Shown: positions 1-18,227, numbered from the stretch's first letter. The stretch is DNA of 64,000 nucleotides from Zygnema cylindricum (GCA_037447655.1 JBBHKE010001372.1:1-64000); one strand, 5' to 3'. Notes: a model not told the origin generated them from the sequence alone. Made by a program: numbers and translations.

Positions 1-647
1 CTATTTTGTACGGTACCTTAATTAACGTCAAGGAAAAATTAAAATCATGTATCCTATTTGAGGAAAAAAATCAAAATTTTAAGAACCCAAACTAGTGTCG
101 TTGACACTAATAACGATGCGCGGTGTACTGTGCTGATTGTGACGGGTGTCCACCTAACGCCGCCAGAAATTATCTGTACCGACGGCTGCTAAAACCACCT
201 CTGACAAAGCGCGCGGAGACACTGCTAAAAGGTGGGAAGTACATATTTTTGATATGGTTAGCCACGTGGCATCGTGTCCCATTTGTTTTTACATTTCAGT
301 CCTGTTGGTTTGTTTATTTCACCTTTGAAAGGAGCCGGCTGGAACCGCGGTAAATATGTTAGCCGGCCGTGAGGGAAACCGGTCGTTTTTCAAAAGTAAT
401 CAAATGGTAATCCATATTTTTTTCAACCGACAAGTATTTTTCTGTTTGAATTACTCTACGGAATTTGTTTCAGAAAACTCAAAGTTCTGCTGTGATTCTC
501 TTGCATAACTTCAAAAAAATAATAATTATAAGATGAAAAGGTAAACATAGGAAGGACTAAATAAACAAGGAAGAAAATATAAAAGAATACTATTAAAAGG
601 AGTTACAGCTCCCTGTTCTCATTTTATTTCTAGATACCAAAAATACC
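1..647. other. Upstream region of the methyltransferase gene
   Basis: No gene is seen here. The right end of an inverted-repeat element lies at about 85-127: its terminal bases are the complement of TACACCGCGCATCGTTATTA, the same terminus found at 53.8-55.1 kb. The left end of that copy would lie outside the window. The remainder is AT-rich and probably contains the promoter and 5' leader of the gene that starts at 648. Confidence 0.5.
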
Positions 648-3600
648 ATGGCTTTGACCTTACCTTCTCCTTCTTTAGCGACAAGTCTTTGCTATGAGCC
701 CTGTTATCAGTCCTTATATTATTTGTCTTCTAGTGACCATTTTGCTCAAAAAGTACAAGGCAAGACAGGTCTGTCACCTTCTTTAAATATGGACAAAAAA
801 AAGTACTTCAAGAGGAATACACGTTTAGAAAAAAAATCAATTAGATGTTTAGACAGTGCAAAAGGTGAAAAAATCAAAGAAGAAACAAACATTGTTTCGG
901 AAAATAATGGACAACAAAAAAATATTTTAAGTAAAGAGCTTCCAGTTTCTTCAAAAACTGTGAGTTCAACAAGGAGTAATCTTTCAGAAGAAGATATTGA
1001 GAGGAGAACTCGGATTGAAGATGAGCTGAAAGATTCTCGTACCTTTATCGATTATCTTGCTCCAAGGCCTTTGAGAAGGTCTGTATTTTTTTTATCATTT
1101 TTGTTTTGTTTTGTTTTTGTTTTGCAAGTTTGTCTGATGCATTGTTGAAAGAATGTAATTTTTTCACTTCAAGAGATATGAGAGAGTTGAAGAGGCAAAG
1201 TATTCAATAGCAATTCCATCATTCCGGAGATTGATGCATAAGACATGTACTGAACTGTTTTAGTAAGAGCTGCATACTTCTATGTTATTCTCCGTTCTCC
1301 GTTTCGCTGCTGAACATTATTTCGTATTTGTCGATAATGTATGATCAAGCTGTATGCTTAAACATTGTAGTAGTTTTTGAATCAAAACAGCTTAACAATC
1401 CGAAGTTCCTGTTGGTTTAGGCACCAAATTAATAGTGCACATGACAAATGACACCTTGTTGAAGATCTCTTTCCATTACAAAAAATCACATAAAGTCATT
1501 CATTTCCTTTTCATTATTTTTTTTCTGTTTGAAATCCAGGATCTATTTTGCATCTGGCGCTGCATCATGTACAGTGGCCTTCATTGTGTCTTTATCAAAA
1601 GTTATTGCTAATCCAAGTCTCGAGGTAATTGAATTTTCTCCATTGCCGTGGATCTTCTCATATGTTTTAGTTAATGTGTCTTCTTATATGTTATAGAATT
1701 GAATTTTCTCCATTACGGCATTTCCGATCTTCTCATGTGTTTTATTTACTTCGAAATTCGTAATCTTGAATCCTTTATGTCAAAATTGCTTGTTCAATCT
1801 CATAAGAGCAACCATAACATATGTCTTATGTGGTTCCAGAGTCAATGGAAGACAACGATTGCTCATCTTTTTATTTCTAATTGATGTAAATAAACCATCA
1901 TTCAAGATATCATCGGCAATATCAAGGTAGTGCAATTTAGGAGATCAATCTCTTCTCATGTGTCCTGGTAGATACTCCATCTAATGATCATGCCATGTTG
2001 TTTTATCGTATTTTAAATGCGCTGGAATGAATCTAGAGAGCCATGTGCCATTTATGATTTCATTTGTTGTCAACTCTTGAGCGGCTATTTGAATCATTTA
2101 AAGTACTCCTTGTTAGCAAACTACGCTGGCCATCTCTATTTGTGCTTTTAACACTTGGTCACTTCTTTTTCTGACCCAAATCACAAAATAGTGTTAATAA
2201 TACTATTTAAGGGAGTGGGCTAAAAGGTGCCACGTCGCTCTTCATTAAATTAGTGTTATACATTCTAATTCCGCTTTTACACTAATTATCCTTTACATTA
2301 GTAGCGATGGGCAGTGTAGCTCATTTGGTCCAGCCATCTGAATGTATTCAAATTGTCCTCAATGTGAGCCGTTTTTATTCTAGTTTACGATTTAACTTTA
2401 GTACTTCTGTAACACCACCGTCTTTGATGCCCAAATCCTTCACTCTGGAATGAACAGGAAAGTGCGCACCAGGCTGTGTGTACATTCTTGACTCATTAAA
2501 ATGTGATTTTCTTGAATTTTTGAGTTATGAATACTAATTGGACATTGGTCTTATTGTTGACACTGATACTTTTATTCCAATGGGTTCAGCTGGCTGAGGG
2601 AGGCATCTCAAATGTAGGAATCAATCTAGCTGGAGCAATTGTATTTGGCACCCTTTTTTGGTGGGAAGGAAAGCAGGTAGGCCTTATTTTTACTCATGAT
2701 CTTGCTTTGGACCAATATCTTCTAGCTAGGATCAAAAGCTTAGACATTTGCTAAAGAGCCACTTAAGGCATGAGAAATTAACATGGAGACACGGACACGT
2801 GAAGTGTCAAAAATGTAGGTAAGAATGGATGTGTTGAGTATGGAAATGCATTGGAAAAGACTAAGACTATTCTGGAAGATCGTTTAGTTGTGTTCTCATA
2901 TGTTAAGTCTTTCTTCGTCTGGAATGTATCTGACAAATTGGTGGGTTATCAGAAGGAGAAACGAATTGTTGAGAGGAAGGAAATTCGAGAAGCCCAAATT
3001 CGACTTGGGGACAGGTATGTCCTGTTAAACTCCTTTTTTCTGCTTATGTTACTTATATCTTCATTTGTCTTTTCTTTAAGTCTTTCCCTTCCCAATGATA
3101 TAAAGGAAGTAAAAGAATGGAGATATATAAGCTGTTTTGCCCCATCTCAGAAAAGACTGCACACCGTCTACCACCATTAGTGTGGGCACAGTAAGTTACG
3201 CATCGGAGTATTTCACAACATATATTGCAGCCAACACTTATTATTGAATTTACACTGTAGTAAGTTATTCCCACCTATTTACATTCTCACTGCCACTAAT
3301 GTGGGCCACTCTCTTTTCAACCACACTAATGGTGGTAAACGTGAAGTGACTGTGGAGAAAGTGTTCGACTTTCGAGGAAGTGTTTGCCTTTGGAGGAAAA
3401 GTTTGACTTTTTAAGAAAATGTTTGATTTTTGTCAGGGAGGTTTTTGTGAATCCGAGTGGTGAGACAATGTCTCGTCTAAAACCTGTGGATGATGATTGG
3501 ATTATTCGGAGGCTCGACAGATGGGGCAAGAAAGACTTGTTGCCACAAGTTGGGCCTAAGGCAGGTACTCATCATCCTTGAGATTGAACACAACATACTT

Positions 3601-5920
3601 GTATTTTAGGGTAAATATACGAGCTCTATTACTGCCATTACTGGCCAGAAATCAAAGTAATCGTACAGAAAAACGTATTGTGTAGAAAAAGTACAGTTTT
3701 CTGTGATTACTGTGATTACTGGCCAGTAAGGTCAGTAATAACGCTTGTGTAATTACCCAATTAGTCAGACGAATAGTATTTCATTTCAATTTAGGTAAAT
3801 GGATCCTGAATGATTGATGTACTAATGTATGTGTTCTTGTAAAGGTCCCTCTCTTCCCACTGTAGTCGTTAGCAAGATTAGTGTCTGAGCTCCACATGAA
3901 AATGTGTTGTATTTATCACTCATTTTTGTTTGTTTTCTGCTTTTATTTTATTGTATGTTTTGCAGAAGGGCGCCATTCTCCAGGGTCTGGTGCAGAAAAA
4001 ACAGCCTAAACTGATTGTTGAAGTGAGTTTTCTAAGAAGCTTTGGTCTATAAAAGGTTGTTGCAGCCAGCGTCCATCGTTCGTTAAAAATTGTTATTATG
4101 ATCGGATCACTTTGATTTTTGTACATGTAAGGATGCTGCTTGTATGTACCGAAAAATAACATGTACAATAACATTTCATAAGCTATTGTTAGGATTAATT
4201 GTTCTGTATCTTATTATATATAGATTGTTACGGCTGTATTTGTCGGAAGCCATCTGGACTGTCCCGTTCTGTTTTTTTTCCCCGCTTTCATAGTGCTGGC
4301 GCATGTTCAAAAATTTGATCATGCGACAGCTTTCCCCTCGACTGGCTATATTTGCTTTTTCTGTAGGAATTGTTGTTAGGTATTGCACTCTCCTTCAGCA
4401 TTTTCTGAAAGTAAGAATAATTCCATTTAGGAATGTGCTTGTCATCAATCATGTGTTCTGAATTCATTAAATCCTGCATTGAATTCCTCTTTAAGGCAGT
4501 ACCTTCAAAAATCTCAATTCTTTATGCTTCTTTTCCAATTCACTTCTTGCTCTGCATTTGAAATTTACACCGTGAATCTTTTTTAGGGCGAATTCTGCAC
4601 CATTTTTTTCTGGCCTCTGACCACGAAATATTGTTAATAATACTGAAAAAAGAAGAAAATCGTAACACCCATTCTTTTAAGCGGCTCATAATCGCAACCG
4701 TACACGTCATTCGGAAAAATATCACTGCAATAAGCCCCCAGAAACTATTTCTGTACTCTTAAGGGCGACCCGCGGTGTAGTTATAGGTTTAGGTTTTGTT
4801 TTATGGTAACACATAATCTGAACTCGTTTTAAGTTTATGGGAATGGTAGGTTGGAAGCTTCACCGGATACTCCGCGATAAAATTGGCACAAGCAATGCCA
4901 AATGGTTCTTCTGTAATTTCTTTCGAAATCGATTTCAAGTGGCTCATGGTGGCGAAAAGGTGTGATTTCTCTCCGAGTATTCCTAAAACTCTCCATGTAT
5001 TTCTAGAACTTTATGTAAAGATGTTACTGAGAATGTAAAACACAAACCCTAAAATATAAACTCGAGTCGTATCGATTTTTTTTTTTTCCTTTGAGAAGGT
5101 TTGTTTGGCAGGCAAAAATGGCAGATAGAGTGGATATTCGATGGGGAGATGGAATTATAGCCTTGCCAAAAGTAAATGCTCCTATCGACTTTTTGTTTCT
5201 AGACGCCAAACCGTGGGAGTATTTGGACTACCTTAAAGCTGCAGAAGCCCTTCTTTCTCCAGGAGCCATTGTTGTTGCAGATAATGCAGGTAGGTTTTAG
5301 GGTTTAGGGAAATTAAACTACCAAACACAACCTCGGTTACGAAAAACTGAAAATTCAACTAAAAAAAACACTAAAAGCTCAAATACCAACCACTGATTTT
5401 AAAAACCTGCACAACCAAGTATATTTTGTTTTCTTTGATTTTACTTTTTCTACGGCTCAAAACTCAAAGTAATTATACTCTCAAGGGACATTGTTGATTT
5501 GACAATTCTTGATTTTTTTAAGCTGAGGAGAAATGGTTGTAGCTTTGGCTTTTAAATTTCCTCCCTTGCATTGACTTCTAGAATGCATTATGTGGTTCTG
5601 GCGCATGGAATCTTGTTTGGTTTAGATTTTTTGGATTCTTTATAATAATCAGTTGAAGAACAGATAATCTTATCTTCCTTCTATAGACACCAAATCTGAC
5701 TTTAACATACATTTTATTTCCAATGTATTATTTGGTTCTGACGCGTGGAATCTAGTTGGTTTTGGATGTTGTGGCAGGTATATTTAACAAATCTCTATCT
5801 CCCTATTTGGACTATGTGCGTACATCTCCCAAGTACAAGAGCGAGTATATTGAGTCCACTTTAGAGTACAGAGATGAAGTACCGGATGGCTTGGAAGTTA
5901 GCGTGTACTTAGGAGCTTAA
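648..5920 (+). CDS. Plastid membrane protein: DUF3493/LPA1-like helices fused to a COMT-like O-methyltransferase
   Basis: Ten exons: 648-1078, 1540-1624, 2590-2676, 2953-3014, 3437-3564, 3845-3861, 3966-4022, 4850-4959, 5099-5289, 5778-5920 (1311 nt, 436 residues). All junctions are GT-AG and keep frame. The start is in a good context (taccATGGct). Residues 1-140 are Ser/Lys-rich and look like a plastid transit region with a spacer. Two membrane helices follow (IYFASGAASCTVAFIVSL and GINLAGAIVFGTLFWW), resembling the DUF3493/low-PSII-accumulation family. After a basic linker and a DDDWIIRRLDRWGKKD segment comes a class I SAM methyltransferase. It has motif I VEVGSFTGYSA, an acidic IDFLFLDAK strand, VVADNAG, and a C-terminus (YIESTLEYR..VPDGLEVSVYLG) like catechol O-methyltransferase. 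The substrate is unknown. The family assignment of the membrane part is from memory of family patterns; the methyltransferase call is firmer. Confidence 0.85.
2122..2318. mobile_element. Short inverted-repeat element in intron 2 (TACACYG family, diverged)
   Basis: The left end TACGCTGGCCATCTCTATTT and the right end (complement TACACTGCCCATCGCTACTA) are imperfect inverted repeats. They match the TACACCGNNNATCG terminus of the elements at 53.8-55.1 kb. About 200 bases, no coding capacity, lies inside intron 2 of the methyltransferase gene. Confidence 0.45.
3159..3344. mobile_element. Short inverted-repeat element in intron 4
   Basis: The ends CGTCTACCACCATTAGTGTGG and, inverted, CACGTTTACCACCATTAGTG match over about 20 bases. 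The unit is about 185 bases and non-coding. It is probably a diverged relative of the TACACCG-terminus family. Confidence 0.5.
3615..3750. mobile_element. Small foldback element in intron 5
   Basis: The left arm TATTACTGCCATTACTGGCC pairs with the right arm (inverted: TATTACTGACCTTACTGGCC). Internal segments around aatcgtacagaaaa and gtacagttttctgtgatta pair too, so nearly the whole 130-base unit can fold into one hairpin. This is a different family from the TACACCG elements. Confidence 0.5.
3845..3861 (+). other. 17-nt microexon of the methyltransferase gene
   Basis: The upstream exon ends in phase 1 (..aaggcag|gtactc) and the downstream exon starts in phase 0 (aagggcgcc). Only the 17-base exon gtccctctcttcccact, bounded by ttgtaaag and gtagtcgt, restores the frame. 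It gives GPKAGPSLPTKGAIL across the junctions. Without it the methyltransferase domain is out of frame. Confidence 0.75.
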
Positions 5921-8900
5921 AACCCTAATTTGTAGAGTATGGATGGGAAAGTTTACTAGTAAAAATAATTGTTTCTAAGTTTACTCCCACGTTTTCTGGA
6001 TTCTTTAAAATTAATCAATTGAGGAGATACTAGTATCGTCCATGTATGGACAAGGGATCTGACTGTAAGATATATTTTTAACTCCTATAATAGTGGCATA
6101 CATAGATAAAGACGAAATCCTGCTGAAGTGAAATCCGTTATGACATGTGGATAACGGCACGAATGGCTTTTCCTGAATGGAGGTCAAAAGCCGTTGATGC
6201 TTTCAAGTGGTAAATTGTGCGTAATATATTCGTAAACCATTATAATCATTATATATCCGTAAATAAGATACGGTGATAATAATATGGGTTAGTTTGGACA
6301 AAGGTTTACATGAAAAAAAACCCAAGTCAGGTGTATGCATAGTTCTGAAGTGGGAAAAAAAGCCATATTTATTTCCAAAAAACACAAAATTGTGAAATGC
6401 GCGGTCTCAATGATATGGGTACATTTTTTCGCTTTTTAGTACCAAGATTGAAAATGCTTACAATCTACAACTTCTAATATGGATATAACTTTTGCGCTTA
6501 ATTCACATGCCAAGGTCCTAAGTCACGACAGCATGGTAAAATATCTGGGGCCTAATCGAAATTTGTATGTTTTTGGTACAAAAAAGTACCCAAAAGGTTC
6601 AAATCTTGGGCAACGTCCCAGGAGTGAAGAAACCAACCAATTGTGATCATGAGCACTGTCAGAATCGAATGATACTTTGTCCGAGTAATCTGAATGAAGT
6701 ATGTGAGCCAGAAATGGACAGCATGTGGAGGATTTGCTGAAAAATGATAAATACTCCACGCTTAAAAGCATGACCACCAGCAAAAACTATTGACATCCAT
6801 CCATGACATGCCAAAGAAAATGTAGGGAGGGCTTTTCATGAGATTACCGTAGTATTGTTCGCATGTTTATGTTTTTATCCACAAATTTTTATTCCACCAT
6901 TTTCCTCAGGCTCAATGACAGGTTAACTTATGGAGTTTGTTTTCCCTAAATTTCCTTGAGGACTATAATGTCTCCATCAGCCTTTTCTTTGTGGGGTAAA
7001 TTATAGTTATGGTTATAAACTGATGGCATAACTAGTGAGAAGTTTGTATAGGAACTTGGGAAAAACAGAATCATGCCATACCAACAATATTCGGTCTATT
7101 AAATAACTTTTGTTTTCCACAACCTTAGTCCCTTTTCCCAAATACTCCACACTTTTTATCAATATGAAATATAGATGCTCATACTTTGTATGAAATGTTT
7201 TAAATGTTCACCCATCCTTACAGCCTGTCTTACTAACAGTCCACCCTAGACAACAAACGTATAGTGTTTACTGACCTTCACTTGTAAGACAAAACCCTAA
7301 ATTTACCATTTAAAGTGTAAACATATGGTTTGACTGATATAAAATGAATGGGCAGTGAAAGTTTACAGAACTGGTGAAAAAACCATCTTCGGACAAGTTT
7401 AAAATTTTAAAACATTATATCCGTTTACAACAATCATCATTCGTAAAAGGAAAAATCAAGACAGTTTCATTTACAAGTCTTTGAACTATCTTCAAACAAT
7501 TCAAAATTCAAGATCTCATAGACAACTCAAATATTACTGCAAAATACTCTTCATTTTTATGGTGTGACGTAACAACAACATGATTTGTAAACATCTTTTC
7601 AAAATGGTTTTCATTTACAGGGTTCAAAAAACCGAATCTATTTTGGTTACCATCGATTTTCCCTCCTCTCATTTTGACACGTGTGGCCAATCGAATCTCT
7701 CCGTGACTTACACTATTCCGACCATCTCAGTGTCACGTAGCTATCAATTTTACAAAAAAACCTTGAAATAGAAAGACGTCCAAAAAACAAGCTACAACAA
7801 ACCTTTTCATACACTACAAACATTAACCTGTACACAAACTTCTCGCTCGCTACACTCACATGTATCTCTCTTTGCAAACAAAGGATATTCTCATAGTTTC
7901 TCCAAAAACCCTAAAAGGTGCTTTAAATGTCTCGCTTAGGAACCTTCCAGCACTAATCAAGTTTGAAGCCAAAAGCCTTGAAATACACTAAATTATGTTG
8001 ACACTAAATTCCCTCTAAATGGATACACCTTAACGACAGTTTCACGGTCAAACGAAATAGATAGGACGGTATAAATTATTAAAAAGTAATTGAGGGTTAT
8101 AGTACTCCTCGTAGTCCTCATCTGAATCAGACTCCTCATCCATATCGGAGTCTGAATCTGATCCATAGTCGTGCTGGAAAATTCCACAATGAAAATGGCC
8201 CTGAAAACAAGCAAAACATTGCTTCTTGAGCGCAATTTCAGATCTCACTGAGAGACATTTTCCCTACAAAATGACGTTGTGACGATCGTTTTGAAAAGAT
8301 ACCGAAATGTTCAATTTAGTCAAACAAATGAGGAAGTGTTACACAATCCAAACTTATCAAATTTTTATACGGGACATACATAAAACTAAAACTAGAACTA
8401 AAGCTAGAGGGACACCAAGAAAAAAACACAATGGTGATAGTTTTTTGCACCGCAAAATATGCATCAAAACAGATTGAACCACATGCATGAATCGTTTACA
8501 CCAGATCTTGCCCATATCATTCATATAAACCTATCAACTTCAACACAGTTTAACAAACTAAACCCAGAATTTACTTAACAAACTCCCCACTCCAAAGCTC
8601 CTCCACTCCTAAGCTCCTCCACTCCTCTCAAAAATAGAAAAAAAAAAGCGAAAACAAGAAGAAGACGATACTTTTGCACAAAGGAAGGCAAAGTCGCATT
8701 CTCTCTTTGTAATCGCCAGGAAGTTTTTATTTTTCAACGCCACTCTAACAACGTGCCACACCTACCCAACCCATGTATAATGTGGATAGTGTGAATGTCA
8801 TCCACCTAATATAGTGTGGATAATTTCGGGTCCGAAAGTGCATTGCCGTAATTAATGAGGATATATGTTTGCAGAATTACTGGTAGTACTTTTAGCTTCT

Positions 8901-10194
8901 TCGGTCATAAAAGGATTGAAGAAGCTAAAAGGGACAAAAGACAATAAGAAGAAGAGAAATCATAAAAAAAAGGAAGGGAAGGAGAAACAAAAAATAGTAG
9001 AGCACAAAAATCAAATAATCACCATTCGGAACCAAATATTCAGACATTGCCCACATAAAAAATGAAACTGAATGCAGATATAAGATATTAATAATTCCGT
9101 TAATAATTCACTAACTCTAATGGTGATGGACGGTGTAGCATTCCACGTGTGAAATGTTCCCGTTATGAGCTGTGCACTGTGCACTCCCGTATACACTGTA
9201 AGGTTGTTGTGTTCTTTGAAGAGTTGGGATTGGTTAATCCATGAAGATGTTACTGCAGTTGCTTGAAAGGTCTGGAACATCAACATAGGCCTCTGTACAA
9301 AGCGGATAATGCACTTCATGAAACGCATAGTCAAAATTATTTAGTTTTTCGTTGCGGCATTGATAGCCACAACGAAGAGAGCAAAAGTCCCCTTCAAAGG
9401 TCGGGTTTAAATTCATATTTTTTCCTGTGCGCTAAAGCTGTACGTTTGATCCTTTTTATGTCCTCTGTAGCTTATGTCGTTCGTGTAATAACGCCCCATT
9501 GAACTTCAATAACGTGAATATTTCTAGTAGTATTCTGTAAGATATCAGCTGTAAGCTTTAAAGGATCTTATTTCAAACATATAAAATGTAAGTGTATCAG
9601 TCATTATAATACAACTGACCAAGATTGTTGAATTTTTTGTGATAATTGTGGAAGCTTTCATCAATGTGTACCCCTCAACATTATCATATGTGTCTTGTCC
9701 ATAAAAGGTTCACATATCACTCCGGTGTTCATAGATTGGCCCACTTGTGGAATTCCTTCTGAATGCTTGCTGGTTCAAGCCTGAGTAGTGGAAAGTTCCT
9801 TATTTAAAAAACCCAACCCACAGAACAACAAGAGACATATCTCCTTCAACAATAATTGTTTTTTTTCGTGGCTTTGGCTATCGAATTTCATTTTTGTATC
9901 AACATTTCAAACGTGTTATGTGGTTCTTCTAGCACACGGAGTTTTCTTCAGTTTGGATGATGAGGCAGGAAAAAAAAAAACTTCGGAAATCTGCGTCCCT
10001 CTATTGTAGGACGGATAGCCATTTTTTAAAAATCTTTGGTTTCATTCCATATATCTAGATTCCTTAAAATAATAAATTCAGGCGCAGTCAACCTCCATGT
10101 ATAAACACCAAATCTGATTGTAACATACATTTTATTCCCAATTTTGATTGCGACGTACATATATAAAGACGAAAAACTGCTGAACTGAAATCCG
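5921..10194. other. Gene-poor interval with a segmental duplication relic
   Basis: No intact gene recognised. A stretch from about 5570 to 6790 is repeated in direct orientation at about 9910-10900. The first copy keeps the real last exon of the methyltransferase gene and a broken copy of the dehydrogenase last exon. The second keeps the working dehydrogenase exon and a degenerate echo of the methyltransferase intron end. Telobox-like aaaccctaaa words occur at about 7285 and 7905. A short acidic reading frame on the minus strand (8048-8248, SDSDSDMDEESDSDEDYEEY) could be an exon but has no visible partners. A TACACCG-type element end lies at about 9115-9140, and the 16-base unit aagctcctccactcct is repeated near 8600. 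Confidence 0.5.
6125..6235 (-). pseudogene. Broken copy of the class III ADH last exon
   Basis: Reading the minus strand, the stretch gives [13 protein letters not shown] and ends IRAVIHMS-stop-like DNA, nearly identical to the last exon of ADH-A at 10195-10308. Small deletions around the ..ACAGCT.. and CTCCTCC positions break the frame. No other ADH exon accompanies it. It lies 205 bases past the methyltransferase stop, so it may be carried in that gene's 3' untranslated region in antisense. Confidence 0.75.
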
Positions 10195-15751
<5,557 letters not shown>

Positions 15752-16226
15752 CCCGAGGGTATAGACGTATTACAAACTGCTAGTAAATCATGAGCTCAAA
15801 GGGACATTTGAAGAAAGGATGCGATAAAGGGAAGCTATTTAGTATGACCTTCACAAATTTGAAATGAACTAAACAAAAAATTGAAAGAACAAAAATTCGA
15901 TGGGACCATTTACAATGGGGCAAGCAGATTCCGAATTCGAGTCACTGACGTCATGCTGCAGTACACAAATGAAATCGCTTAGAAAGTTATAACTTTATTC
16001 AACCGTACGGCTTTTAAAGAATAATATCTGGCGGGCTAAGAGGATAGGGAGTCCGACTGGACGAGCTGGAGAAACTCATCGTAAACGCTGTTTCTGCTTT
16101 ATGTGCGTCACCGTGTTGCGTCTGCATCTGTAGGAGAGTCGAATGTACAAACGGGGTCGGGATTTGTATCCACAGTGTACCAGCAGTTTTAGGCGCGTAA
16201 TTTGTTTATAGTTAGGGAATTCTGAA
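15752..16226. promoter_or_regulatory. Divergent intergenic region between ADH-A and the F-box gene
   Basis: A 475-base gap separates the ADH-A start (minus) from the F-box start (plus), so promoters of both must lie here or overlap. No specific element was identified with confidence. Confidence 0.4.
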
Positions 16227-16797
16227 ATGGCGGGTGAGGAGTTGCTGAGCAGAGCAGGAATGGCGGGAGAGCAGATGGCCAGGAGAAAAAAAATGGACAC
16301 TGTGACTTCTAGAAGTCCAGTTCTAGAAATTCCTGCGGTGGTTGCAAGATTCTACTTTGCGCAGCTGGATTGTCATGACTTGATACAGTGCTCATTGGTG
16401 TGTAGGTAAGTCCACTTCCATCAATACTGCAAATAAAGCTATGATTGCCTATAGCTTCTTAGTCAGTGAGTTCACCTTAAAGCTCTCTCTGCCCTTTGTC
16501 AGCAATTCATCAATTGTGTGTAGTTGGTGAACCAAAAACGTTGCATTCTCCATGTTTTTTGAAGGAGGCAGGTTATGGACATGTTTGCAGTTGTGATATG
16601 CAAATTTCATTCTCCTTTTGTACTTTAGACAATCAGCATTTTGAGGCGTTTTTGACATTTCATGAACAGCTTAACTCAGCCGGAGGAAAGGAATGGATGG
16701 CAGGCTTTGGCATGAGCAGTGTGCAGAATTGTTGCAAGGTTGGGAGGAGGAATTTCAGGAGCAAAGGAAGAATATCATTAACGGATGCCCTGATTGA
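16227..16797 (+). CDS. Small F-box protein
   Basis: Two exons, 16227-16405 and 16680-16797, joined by a GT-AG intron in frame (297 nt, 98 residues). An in-frame second Met at 16260 is an alternative start. The first exon encodes an F-box-like segment (VLEIPAVVARFYFAQLDCHDLIQCSLVC) of the kind that binds Skp1 in SCF ubiquitin ligases. The second continues with the typical tryptophan segment (RLWHEQCAELLQGWEEEFQEQ) and stops soon after. No substrate-binding repeats follow. This may be a short adaptor of a known compact F-box type, a gene whose later exons I missed, or a truncated copy. It is divergent from ADH-A. Confidence 0.55.
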
Positions 16798-18227
16798 AGG
16801 TTAATTCAACTTCGAGATCGTGCTCAACTGGCAGATATCTTGTAAATAGCTTCACCAAATCTCTGCATTTTTCGGACCTCGTAGCTGGACTGCCAAGATC
16901 TAAAAATGATATGCGTTTTTGACAGATATTTTGTAGAAAATAAGTTTTTATGTTGACTAGTTTTAGTGCTATCACTCCATACAGTAGCTATTTTGTTTCC
17001 TTTATACAAAGGAAATAATGTGTTTTATAACACCTTTTTGCTAAGCTCCTGTAACTTCACCGAAGGATATACTTTGATTGCTTTTTGTATTAGAAATTAA
17101 ATGTTGCAACCTATGATGTTATCAACAATGCAGGTGTTACTCCATGTGTACAAGTTACTGTAATTATAAGTCGATAATGTGGACTAATATTCTTTCCAGG
17201 GGACTTTTCCCTGCATCATATACAATATTGTGCAAAGCACAAGATACACAGTGCATTGCTTTAGAGCCCGTGGAGGCTTGAAGGGTATAACGTTTAGAAG
17301 AGTAAACCTCCTTTGTATTGTATAGGGGCTAAACCGATGGTAATGGGTTCTTGGTTTATTAGATATTTGATGCTACTTCACTGTCATGATTGACATCGCT
17401 GTTGCAATAGTGCAGCTCAAGTGTGTTGGCTGTTGTCAGAAAGCATTGTGGTGGTGTATCAAAAAACTATTATGGTCACATGGAATAGTGTCTAGTTTTG
17501 CAGCTAAAAGGAAGGTAACTATCGCAGATGACTAAACTGAATGAGAATTGGTTTGACTCCGCAGCCTGAGTTTCCAATAGATTTTGTTATGCTCATCCTG
17601 TGGTACACAGTTTTTTCATTGAGCTGAAATTAGGACAACTCCGAAAGAGATCTTTAAACCAGGATTTTAATCTGTCTTGTTCAAGTGTTCACAAATGCGA
17701 TGTTCACTGAAAAAATTATTATTATATCCATTGGGACATTCCAATAATGAATGTATGAGCATAATGGGTTTTATGTTAAAGCAGATGTTCACTGAAAATA
17801 TTATTATCTACATCCATTGCAGCGTAGCAATACTGAATGTATGAGAATGAAGGATTTTATATTATAGGCATCTTCCTTGTGCATAATAACATTTCTTTCG
17901 AGACGACAAAAACAATGTGACTGCAATGTATGACTGGAACTATGGGGGATTAAAACTTCACTTCTCAGTTTCTCAGAACCCAGTTGACGTTCACCGATCT
18001 GATTACTCCAATGAACATAGGCCATGATATGACATTTCTCCAACCCAGTTTGAACTTTATCGACCTGGTTACTCCAATGAAAACGACATCATGATATCCC
18101 AGCTATCATCGGGCAAAGCCAAGTATACTAGCTGAAAAAACATGAAGAACTAAACTGCAACCCCATTGCGGTCTCCAAAGTTCTCTAAAAACAGGTAAAT
18201 AACCAAGAACCGACTAGTTACATTGTC
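16798..18227. other. Intergenic region with two short tandem duplications
   Basis: No gene is seen. An approximately 86-base unit starting gatgttcactgaaaa is present twice (about 17701-17870). A second unit of about 70 bases, with the words aacccagttgacgttcacc and tggttactccaatgaa, is present twice (about 17978-18105). Both are diverged. Confidence 0.5.

Noticed and set aside
2851-2952. Reading frame MEKTKTILEDRLVVFSYVKS.. as coding part of the methyltransferase gene
   Set aside because: An acceptor at 2952 (ttatcag) in the right phase gives a shorter exon (2953-3014) that joins smoothly to the previous one; the longer reading adds residues unlike the family.
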